Shown here: positions 15,749-22,480 of the stretch, one piece after another
Position numbering within the stretch: position 1 is the stretch's first letter
How the letters are laid out: each line of letters opens with the position of its first letter
Origin: Flavobacterium sp. Sd200
GTDB lineage: Bacteria > Bacteroidota > Bacteroidia > Flavobacteriales > Flavobacteriaceae
Direction: 5' to 3'
NCBI RefSeq assembly: GCF_009826935.1
Contig: NZ_WUMN01000002.1
Location: forward strand, 186,001-250,000
Length of the DNA stretch: 64,000 nucleotides
Position numbers and translations under genes: made by a program
The notes under the pieces: generated by a model
Told to the model about the DNA's origin: nothing
Database searches by the model: none
Seen by the model: the letters and a program-made list of their open reading frames with translations, nothing else

Positions 15749-16654
15749 ATGAAACCTATAATACACCTTCACAGCATATCCGACATTAATAAATTTGTAA
15801 AGGGTGTAACCCGTCATCCTTTGGTTGCCGTTATTGATTTCAGTAAGATAGACGAGTATTTTCAGGAAGAAATACGGGTAAGCTGTGATTTTTACTCCAT
15901 AATGTTTAAAAATTACTGCGCTAACAAGATGCGTTACGGCAGGCAGGAATATGATTTCCAGGAAGGCAGCCTGGTGTGCATTGCACCGAAACAGGTGATG
16001 ACCATGGATAGCGAAATTGAGAAACGTGATGATATGATGGGGTGGGGACTCTTCTTCCATCCCGATTTGGTTCACGGTACTTCCCTGGGGGCTAAAATGA
16101 AAGACTACACCTTTTTCTCTTATGAGACTACTGAAGCACTACACCTTTCCGATAAAGAAAAACAGGTTTTGTATGATTGTGTATTGAAAATCCAGAATGA
16201 ACTTGAGGAAAATATTGATTTACACAGCCAAAACCTAATAGTATCGAATATTGAGGTGCTATTGAATTATTGTTTGCGGTATTATGGAAGGCAGTTTATT
16301 ACAAGGCGCAACCCAAACAAAGATGTGGTAGCCCGTGTGCAAAAAGTAATCCGGGATTATTTTCAATCGGAAACGCTTGCCAAGAAAGGTATCCCAACAG
16401 TTACTTATCTCGCGGATAAAGTAAACTTGTCAGCCAACTATTTGAGTGATTTGCTTAAAAAAGAGACTGGCATGAATGCCCAGGATCATATACACTACCA
16501 CTTAATTGAAGAAGCAAAAGTTGTTTTACTGAATTCTAATAAAAGTATTGGTGAAATTGCACATCAGCTGGGGTTTGAATATCCCCAGTATTTCAGTAAA
16601 CTTTTTAAGCAGAAAACCGGGAATACGCCTCATGAGTTTCGTTCTCTGAATTAA
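15749..16654 (+). CDS. AraC-family transcriptional regulator (paralogue of 1882-2778)
   Basis: 301 residues, with a sensor half and a C-terminal AraC domain with two HTHs (VTYLADKVNLSANYLSDLLK; IGEIAHQLGFEYPQYFSKLF) and a TPHEFR end. It is collinear with the AraC protein at 1882-2778 over the full length, including HPLVAVIDF, FHPDLVHGT, FSYETTEALHLSDKE and IVSNIEVLLNYCLRYYGRQF. Last gene of the SDR unit, so probably autoregulatory for it. Its stop overlaps the convergent antitoxin-like gene by 4 bases. Confidence 0.9.
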   Translation: MKPIIHLHSISDINKFVKGVTRHPLVAVIDFSKIDEYFQEEIRVSCDFYSIMFKNYCANKMRYGRQEYDFQEGSLVCIAPKQVMTMDSEIEKRDDMMGWGLFFHPDLVHGTSLGAKMKDYTFFSYETTEALHLSDKEKQVLYDCVLKIQNELEENIDLHSQNLIVSNIEVLLNYCLRYYGRQFITRRNPNKDVVARVQKVIRDYFQSETLAKKGIPTVTYLADKVNLSANYLSDLLKKETGMNAQDHIHYHLIEEAKVVLLNSNKSIGEIAHQLGFEYPQYFSKLFKQKTGNTPHEFRSLN

Positions 16655-17010
16655 TAAAGTTGTATCAATATATCCGCGGATATGTTAAGCCGTTCCTTCA
16701 ACGCACGTATCATTGATAGGCTAAGCTTTCTTTTACCGGACAGAATTTCAGATTTGCGTGAACGTGCGCCCAATATTTCAGAAAGTTCAGCATCCGAAAT
16801 ATTCAGTTGCTCCATCCTGTGTTTTATCGCTTCTATAGGTGAAGGCTCAGGAACAGGATAGTGTTCATCCTCATATTTTTTAACCAGCATGGAAAGAATT
16901 TCCAATTCGTCCGATTCTTCGCTATCCGGTTGCAAATCGATTTGCATCAGTTCGTATATACGTGCAAGAGTATTTTCATACTGTTGTTCGGTTCTGATTA
17001 ATCGTAACAT
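16651..17010 (-). CDS. HigA-like antitoxin / XRE transcriptional regulator, no adjacent toxin
   Basis: 119 residues. The N-terminal half is helical (MLRLIRTEQQYENTLARIYE). From about residue 60 comes the HigA-type XRE HTH (IEAIKHRMEQLNISDAELSE, ILGARSRKSEILSGKRKLSL). This two-part layout is that of the COG5499 antitoxins that normally sit beside a HigB-type mRNA interferase. Neither neighbour is a HigB: on the 5' side, beyond a hairpin, lies a DUF1016 nuclease and on the 3' side a convergent AraC gene. It is either an orphan antitoxin or a regulator for the nuclease/integrase module. Confidence 0.8.
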   Translation of the reverse strand: MLRLIRTEQQYENTLARIYELMQIDLQPDSEESDELEILSMLVKKYEDEHYPVPEPSPIEAIKHRMEQLNISDAELSEILGARSRKSEILSGKRKLSLSMIRALKERLNISADILIQLY

Positions 17011-17036
17011 CTCTATGATTTAAAAAACAAATATAA

Positions 17037-17065
17037 AAAAACGTTACCGTATTGGTAACGTTTTT
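17037..17065 (-). terminator. hairpin between nuclease and antitoxin genes
   Basis: Perfect 12-bp stem AAAAACGTTACC (17037-17048) and its complement (17054-17065) around GTATT. Read on the minus strand it directly follows the DUF1016 stop and is followed by a T-run (TTTTTTTATAT). It is a terminator or attenuator ahead of the HigA-like gene. The dyad GTTACC/GGTAAC could also be an HTH operator. Confidence 0.7.
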
Positions 17066-17069
17066 AGTT

Positions 17070-18155
17070 TTAATCTTGATTACTGTTTAGTTCTTCTTCA
17101 TCTTCAAAAATATCGCTGAACTTTCGTTGCAACAGTTCCTTGTCAGGAAGTTGCGTGCGATATTCGGCAACCATTGTAGGTGAAAGGCTCCTGCTTAAGG
17201 CGTATTCTACTACCTGATTATCCTTATCTTTACAAAGCAAGATACCAATGCTCGGGTTTTCATGTTCTTTCTTTACGTCCCTGTCCAATGCTTCGAGATA
17301 GAAATTAAGTTGCCCGATATGCTCCGGTTTGAATTTACCAGCTTTCAACTCAAAGGCAACCAAGCATTGTAAACCCCGATGATAAAACAATAAGTCAATG
17401 TGAAAATCACTGTTCCCGACCATTAGTTTATATTCTTCGCCGATAAAAATAAAATCTCTGCCTAATTCCAGGATGAAATCCTTCATGCGGTTGAGCAATC
17501 CTTTTTGCAGTTCGCTTTCACTGTGTGAGTCTGGCAAATTTAGAAAGTCAAAAACATAGCTGTCCTTAAACACATCTTGGATATCTGTTTTAGAATTTTT
17601 CGGTATAACGGATTTAGGATTTTCGCTTGTCATCGCCCGTTCAAACAAGCTTGCTGATATCTGCCGTTCAAGTTCTCGAAAGCTGTAGTTTTCCTGAATG
17701 CAAAGTGTTATGTAATATTTACGTTCTTCCATTACTTTACATCGGGAGAATATCGCCATGTGGTGTGACCAACTGATTTTTGAGAGCATACTATCTTTAA
17801 TATCTGCTGGTTTAAATTGTGTCAACACTGTTGGCACAATTACAGATGGTTGATTGTCAATATTTAATGATTTTTCAGACACAAAGAGACGGTAGTCTTT
17901 TGAATACGTTTCATAAAATTGAATCATCCTGTACAAGCCCCTTCGGCTGAAGCCTTTAATTTCCGGATTATTACGTTGGATATACTCTGATAAGTCAGCA
18001 ACAGTTTTATCTCCCCAATCAGAAAGTTTTAATTTATTACTGATATACATACCCACATTCCAGTACAAGTTTATTAATTCAGCATTAACGACTTTAATTG
18101 CATTCGTGCGTGATTGTTTTATTATTTGAACGATTTCTAAAAAATTACTTTCCAT
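17070..18155 (-). CDS. DUF1016 (YhcG-type) PD-(D/E)XK nuclease-fold protein
   Basis: 361 residues. The N-terminal half (about 1-165) is the DUF1016_N helical DNA-binding-like domain (INLYWNVGMYISNKLKLSDW; GFSRRGLYRMIQFYETY; ISWSHHMAIFSRC). The C-terminal half (about 195-340) is the PDDEXK_9 nuclease fold: Asp254 (DFHIDLLFYHR), Glu269-x-Lys271 (VAFELKAGKF) and Gln282. All catalytic positions are intact. YhcG-like proteins are repeatedly found on mobile islands and have been proposed as restriction-like or recombination nucleases. It starts 3 bases after the integrase stop and is therefore cotranscribed with it. Confidence 0.92.
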   Translation of the reverse strand: MESNFLEIVQIIKQSRTNAIKVVNAELINLYWNVGMYISNKLKLSDWGDKTVADLSEYIQRNNPEIKGFSRRGLYRMIQFYETYSKDYRLFVSEKSLNIDNQPSVIVPTVLTQFKPADIKDSMLSKISWSHHMAIFSRCKVMEERKYYITLCIQENYSFRELERQISASLFERAMTSENPKSVIPKNSKTDIQDVFKDSYVFDFLNLPDSHSESELQKGLLNRMKDFILELGRDFIFIGEEYKLMVGNSDFHIDLLFYHRGLQCLVAFELKAGKFKPEHIGQLNFYLEALDRDVKKEHENPSIGILLCKDKDNQVVEYALSRSLSPTMVAEYRTQLPDKELLQRKFSDIFEDEEELNSNQD

Positions 18156-18158
18156 GAT

Positions 18159-19493
18159 TTAGACTTTTTTAAGATGAGTAGTTCCGTGAGACAGTGCAAG
18201 CAGTTCTTTCAGTTCCTGTATTTCCTGTTGCATTTTGGATATGATATCCGGTGACGGTGGCTCAGGTGTGGTTTCCTTACTGCTTAGCCGCAGTTGTAAC
18301 TGTTTCATTTCCCTTCCAACCGATTGTTGTTCGGTAATGGCATACTCTTCAGTTTGCTTCACAGATTGGTGTCCCAGCAGTTCTTTTACCACATGGATAG
18401 GCACGTCATTATTCAGTGTTACGGTACTTCCGAAGGTGCGCCTGGCCTTGTGGGTGTTTAATGTGCTTTCGATGCCGCACAGGTCAGCTATTTCTTTCAG
18501 ATAGGCATTCATCTTCTGGTTGGAGGTTACCGGCAGCACAGAATTACGCTCCAGGCAAAGCTTATGGTCTTTGTAGCGTTCCATAATCGCTTTGGCTTTT
18601 GGAAGTAGTGGGATATTGATATTACTGCCTGTTTTCTGCCGTTCAGTGATGATCCACATTTCACCGTCAATTCCAAACTTAATATCGGACTTCTTCAGGT
18701 TGAAAGCATCAATGTAAGCCAGCCCGGTATAGCACTGGAATACGAAGATATCCCGCACGGTAGACAGGCGCGGGGTGGAAAAGGTGTGGTTCTCAAGCTG
18801 GGCGAGTTCATAACTACTCAGCGGCTTTTTAGGAACCTTGATTTTCTTTGCCTTAAAACGCTTAAACGGGTCTGCGGTTATGATTTCTTTGTCAATGGCA
18901 AGTAATACAATCTTCTTGAAGTTCGTAATGTATTTTACCGCCGTGTTGTGGCTGATATTCTTCACCGTCTTCAGGTAAAACTCATAATCCTTTACAAACT
19001 CAAAGTTAAGTTCGCGGAAATCCATATCCTCTACACTGTACTTAAAGCATAGGTATTCCTTAAGGTGCTTCTTGGCTACCTCAAAGCGTACATGGGTGCC
19101 AATGGCATATTCGCCTCGTTCAACCAAGGCCAATAATTCGTCATTGTGCTTTTGAAATTCCTGGACGATTTTACTTTGCGATGCCGCTTTGCCCATCACA
19201 TAGTCCATCAGTTTCTCACTGGTCACAGGCTTACCGGCATACATTAAATCTGTACGGTACTGCTGGATTTTCATTTCTAGTGTTTCCAGAAAGAAATTCA
19301 CCGTTCGTGCATCCTCTTTATTTCCGGTCGCGCGCTCTTTGGACTGATCCCATCGGGTGGCATCCCAACGGCGGCGAGTAGAGGTTTCTTTTGGTACTCC
19401 GTCAACAGTAATCCTTAAGTAGATTAACCTGTCATTTGTCTCTTTTCGCGGGGTCTTCAGAAAGAAGGTTAACCCAAAACTTGTTGCTAACAT
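18159..19493 (-). CDS. tyrosine recombinase / site-specific integrase
   Basis: 444 residues with the Bacteroidetes transposon-integrase layout: N-terminal arm-binding domain (about 5-95), SAM-like core-binding domain (about 110-215) and catalytic domain (about 225-400). The catalytic set comprises Lys287, His348-x-x-Arg351 (HKAR), His375 (LGHQS) and nucleophile Tyr384 (EEYAI). The first catalytic Arg is replaced by Ala259 (TGLAYID), a substitution known in Bacteroides conjugative-transposon integrases. It lies about 270 bases from the 3' end of tRNA-Val, with repeated boxes in between, so integration at the tRNA is likely. Cotranscribed with the nuclease. Confidence 0.94.
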   Translation of the reverse strand: MLATSFGLTFFLKTPRKETNDRLIYLRITVDGVPKETSTRRRWDATRWDQSKERATGNKEDARTVNFFLETLEMKIQQYRTDLMYAGKPVTSEKLMDYVMGKAASQSKIVQEFQKHNDELLALVERGEYAIGTHVRFEVAKKHLKEYLCFKYSVEDMDFRELNFEFVKDYEFYLKTVKNISHNTAVKYITNFKKIVLLAIDKEIITADPFKRFKAKKIKVPKKPLSSYELAQLENHTFSTPRLSTVRDIFVFQCYTGLAYIDAFNLKKSDIKFGIDGEMWIITERQKTGSNINIPLLPKAKAIMERYKDHKLCLERNSVLPVTSNQKMNAYLKEIADLCGIESTLNTHKARRTFGSTVTLNNDVPIHVVKELLGHQSVKQTEEYAITEQQSVGREMKQLQLRLSSKETTPEPPSPDIISKMQQEIQELKELLALSHGTTHLKKV

Positions 19494-19592
19494 AATTCAA
19501 CATTTTAAAAATTAATAAAATTAGAATTATAGCGTCTGTAAATCAAGTCGTTAAGCAGGTTTACCTGTTGATAATCAAAACGTTACATTGGA

Positions 19593-19644
19593 TTTTGTGG
19601 CACATTTTTAAAAATTTCTTTGGTGCCACAAAAAGTGCCACAAA
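19593..19644. repeat. triple GTGCCAC box upstream of the integrase
   Basis: TTTTGTGGCAC (19593-19603) is an inverted copy of GTGCCACAAAA (19623-19633), and a further direct copy GTGCCACAAA lies at 19635-19644. Clustered short boxes between an integrase gene and its tRNA target resemble arm-type integrase sites or excisionase/regulator sites. Inference only. Confidence 0.5.
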
Positions 19645-19691
19645 TTATGGGCATTTTTGTAAATTTTGATAGTGCAGGAGGGTAAAATAAA

Positions 19692-19722
19692 AAAACCTGC
19701 AACTTCGTAAAGTGCAGGTTTT
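19692..19722 (-). terminator. terminator downstream of tRNA-Val
   Basis: Stem AAAACCTGCA (19692-19701) and TGCAGGTTTT (19713-19722). On the minus strand it follows the tRNA by about 40 bases and is followed by TTTTTTTATTTT. Confidence 0.8.
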
Positions 19723-19763
19723 CTGTGATTTAACTAACTTTATCCGAAAATAAAGCCTTGTAG

Positions 19764-19841
19764 TGGTGGGCGATGAGGGGTTCGAACCCCCGACCCCCTC
19801 GGTGTAAACGAGGTGCTCTGAACCAGCTGAGCTAATCGCCC
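19764..19841 (-). tRNA. tRNA-Val (anticodon UAC)
   Basis: On the minus strand the acceptor arm GGGCGAT (5' end at 19841) pairs with ATCGCCC, then discriminator A and an encoded CCA (19764-19766). The D arm is GCTC...GAGC. The anticodon stem CCTCG/CGAGG encloses TTTACAC, giving anticodon TAC (Val). The T arm GGGGG-TTCGAAC-CCCTC has one G-T pair. All four arms fold without mismatch otherwise. The 3' end faces the integrase module, the usual orientation for tRNA-targeted elements. Confidence 0.97.
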
Positions 19842-19919
19842 CAATCTTGCAATCGTTGTGGTTACTTCCGTATTGCGAGTGCAAATATACTACAGTTTTT
19901 CATATCTGCAAGCATTGTT

Positions 19920-21134
19920 CTATAAAATTTCGGCCACTACAAAAGTACTCCCGCCAATATAAATAAAGTCATTCTCACTTGAATCCTGAATTGCAGCACT
20001 ATAAGCATCATTTACTAATGTGAAAATTTTTCCGAAAAGTTTATATTTTTTTGCTTCTTCTGCTAAAATTCCGGCATCAAGCCCTCTCGGTACACTCGGT
20101 TTGCAAAAATAGTAGATTGCATTTTGTGGCAAAAGCGGCAAGATATCGCTAAGGTCTTTATCATTTACCACCCCAAAAACAATACGCAGTGTCTCAAAAT
20201 GCTGCTCCTTTACCTGCTGCATAACCAATTTAAGCCCATGGCTATTGTGTGCCGTGTCGGCAATTGCTGTAGGATTACAGTTAATTTGCTGCCAGCGCCC
20301 CATAAATCCGGTATTTTTAGCAACATTTAATAACCCTTCAGTCAAATGCTCCTCAGATATATTAAAATGCCCTCTAAGTAATCCTACCGACTGCACAACG
20401 GTTTTGATGTTTTGGTGCTGGTATAATCCCTTTAGATCGGATTCATATTTTTGCACAACAGCATCCTGTGCAAAATATAATTGTGCATTACATTGTTCGG
20501 CTTTAGTTTCAAACACTGCTTTGGTTTCAGGCAGATACTCCCCTACCACAACAGATACACCCGGCTTAATTATCCCGGCCTTTTCTCCTGCTATAGCCTG
20601 TAAAGTATTACCCAAAAACTGAGTATGATCCATGCCGATATTGGTTATTACAGAAAGCAGTGGTGTTATAATATTGGTAGAGTCCAGCCTACCGCCAAGC
20701 CCTGTTTCAATTATAGCGACATCTACATTTTCAGCTTTAAAATACTCAAAGGCAAGACCAACAGTCATTTCAAAAAAACTAAGACTGTTAGCTTCAAAAA
20801 AAGGTTTATGTTGTTGCATAAACTGCATTATAAAATCTTTTGAAATATCCTGTCCGTTTATTTTAATGCGCTCCCTGAAGTCTTTTAAATGCGGCGATGT
20901 ATAAAGCCCTACATTATATCCGGCAGTTTGCAGCACAGAAGCAAGCATATTGGACACAGATCCTTTACCGTTGGTTCCGGCTATGTGAACAGCCTTTATT
21001 TTGCCTTCAGGATGACCAAGATATTCCGCCAGCAACAAAGTGTTGGTAAGATCTTTTTTGTAGGCTGATGCTCCTTGTGTTTGATACATAGGGAGCTGGT
21101 TAAACATCCACTGTATGGTTTCTTCGTATGTCAT
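19920..21134 (-). CDS. folC: bifunctional dihydrofolate synthase / folylpolyglutamate synthase
   Basis: 404 residues, normal size. The Mur-ligase-type ATP loop GTNGKGS is at 53-59, followed by SMLASVLQTAGYNVGLYTSP and HLKDFRERIKING (substrate loop). ETGLGGRLDSTN and NIGMDHTQFLG are the family signatures, and the C-terminal DTAHNSHGLK corresponds to the DxAHNP motif. It adds glutamate to dihydropteroate and to folates in the cytosol. Downstream of the amino-acid dehydrogenase gene on the same strand, but a terminator (21141-21166) lies between them. Confidence 0.96.
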   Translation of the reverse strand: MTYEETIQWMFNQLPMYQTQGASAYKKDLTNTLLLAEYLGHPEGKIKAVHIAGTNGKGSVSNMLASVLQTAGYNVGLYTSPHLKDFRERIKINGQDISKDFIMQFMQQHKPFFEANSLSFFEMTVGLAFEYFKAENVDVAIIETGLGGRLDSTNIITPLLSVITNIGMDHTQFLGNTLQAIAGEKAGIIKPGVSVVVGEYLPETKAVFETKAEQCNAQLYFAQDAVVQKYESDLKGLYQHQNIKTVVQSVGLLRGHFNISEEHLTEGLLNVAKNTGFMGRWQQINCNPTAIADTAHNSHGLKLVMQQVKEQHFETLRIVFGVVNDKDLSDILPLLPQNAIYYFCKPSVPRGLDAGILAEEAKKYKLFGKIFTLVNDAYSAAIQDSSENDFIYIGGSTFVVAEIL

Positions 21135-21140
21135 AATAAA

Positions 21141-21166
21141 AAAATGACAGAGGTTAATCTGTCATT
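21141..21166 (-). terminator. terminator of the amino-acid dehydrogenase gene
   Basis: Stem AATGACAGA (21143-21151) and TCTGTCATT (21158-21166), six-base loop; on the minus strand followed by a T-run before the folC start. Confidence 0.75.
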
Positions 21167-21191
21167 AAATTTAAAAAATACTATTATATTT

Positions 21192-22418
21192 TTATACTAA
21201 TTGTTTAAGTGCAATTTCAAACGCTGTATTGCTTATACCTGTCTTATTAGGATTTTGAGCGTGTACGTTTTGTATTGCCTTTTTAATAATATCTGATGTA
21301 TCCTGGAAAATAGCCTCATCGGTCATCGACACTTTTTTCTCCATAAAATAGGCAAAAACACGCGCCATACCACAGTTAGAAATAAAATCCGGTATCAGGC
21401 TCACTTTACTGTCTGTAGCTTCCATTATTGGGCCAAAGAAAATTTCTTTATCAGCAAAAGGCACATTCGCTCCGCAAGAAATAACTTCAAGGCCGTTCGC
21501 TGCCATAGCATCTACCTGTTCTTTAGTTACCAACCTTGATGCGGCACAAGGTGTAAAAATTTCTGCCCCAATGCTCCAAACTTCAGCATTCAGCTTTTCA
21601 AACGGAATCATATTATCAGCTACAAGTTTATTGCCATCTTTATTTAAAAACAGCTCTTTAATTTCTTCAAAACTATAGCCTTCCTTATTGATCAAACCAC
21701 CATCACGATCTATAATACCAACAATTTTTGCTCCCATTTTGGCAAGATAAAATGCCGCAGCACTACCCACATTACCAAAACCCTGAACTATAGCTTTCTT
21801 GCCTTTTACATCGCCTCCATAAATTTCATAAAAATTCCTCACTGCTTCGGCAACGCCAAAACCAGTGATCATGTCGGCCACGGTGTATTTGCGCACTACA
21901 TCGGGCGAAAACAAAGGGTTTTCGATAACTTTAACCACCCCTTGGCGAAGCTGACCTATACGGTTTATTTTGTCGGCCTCAGTTGGTTTAAAGTGTCCGT
22001 TAAAAACACCCTCCTGCGGATGCCAAACACCACACTCTTCCGTAAAAGGTATTACTTCATGAATTTCATCTACATTAAGGTCGCCTCCTGTTCCGTAATA
22101 ACTTTTAAGCAACGGAGACACTGCTTTGTACCAACGTTGCAGCACGCCTTTTTTACGTGGGTCGTTAGGGTCAAAGTTTATACCTGATTTTGCACCGCCA
22201 ATTGCCGGGCCCGATACTGTAAACTTCACTTCCATGGTTTTGGCAAGAGAAAGCACCTCGTTCATATCAAGGCCTTTTCTCATACGGGTACCACCACCGG
22301 CTGCACCGCCACGAAGCGAATTTATAACCGTCCAGCCTTCGGCATCGGTTTCGGTATCTTTCCAGTTAAAAACTATTTCAGGCTGTTTGTTTTCGTATAT
22401 GCTAAGAAGATCTTTCAT
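21192..22418 (-). CDS. Glu/Leu/Phe/Val-type amino-acid dehydrogenase
   Basis: 408 residues. The catalytic Lys region IGGAKSGINFDP matches the Glu/Leu/Phe/Val dehydrogenase signature, and the C-terminal Rossmann domain has GFGNVGSAAAFYLAKMGAKI followed by GIIDRDGG. It catalyses NAD(P)-dependent oxidative deamination of an amino acid in the cytosol, most likely glutamate or leucine; the sequence alone does not settle which. A TATCTTTG box (22444-22451, minus strand) with TTTG 16 bases upstream gives it its own promoter. Confidence 0.93.
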   Translation of the reverse strand: MKDLLSIYENKQPEIVFNWKDTETDAEGWTVINSLRGGAAGGGTRMRKGLDMNEVLSLAKTMEVKFTVSGPAIGGAKSGINFDPNDPRKKGVLQRWYKAVSPLLKSYYGTGGDLNVDEIHEVIPFTEECGVWHPQEGVFNGHFKPTEADKINRIGQLRQGVVKVIENPLFSPDVVRKYTVADMITGFGVAEAVRNFYEIYGGDVKGKKAIVQGFGNVGSAAAFYLAKMGAKIVGIIDRDGGLINKEGYSFEEIKELFLNKDGNKLVADNMIPFEKLNAEVWSIGAEIFTPCAASRLVTKEQVDAMAANGLEVISCGANVPFADKEIFFGPIMEATDSKVSLIPDFISNCGMARVFAYFMEKKVSMTDEAIFQDTSDIIKKAIQNVHAQNPNKTGISNTAFEIALKQLV

Positions 22419-22443
22419 TAAATTGTGTTTTTTATAACAGTCG

Positions 22444-22471
22444 CAAAGATATAAAACATATTTTGCACAAA
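22444..22471 (-). promoter_or_regulatory. promoter of the amino-acid dehydrogenase gene
   Basis: Minus strand: TTTG (22468-22471), 16-base spacer, TATCTTTG (22444-22451), 25 bases before the start codon. Good match to the Bacteroidetes primary-sigma consensus. Confidence 0.7.
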
Positions 22472-22480
22472 ATTTAATTT

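Noticed and set aside
16651..17070. HigBA toxin-antitoxin pair
   Set aside because: Only the antitoxin-like gene is present; no HigB-like frame in either strand nearby.
1..19764. Whole left third as a single genomic island ending at tRNA-Val
   Set aside because: No duplicate of the tRNA 3' end was found within the window, so the extent of the element cannot be set; only the three-gene module is claimed.
19645..19884. Minus-strand 79-residue frame across the tRNA region
   Set aside because: It runs through the complete tRNA-Val and its terminator; no protein features.
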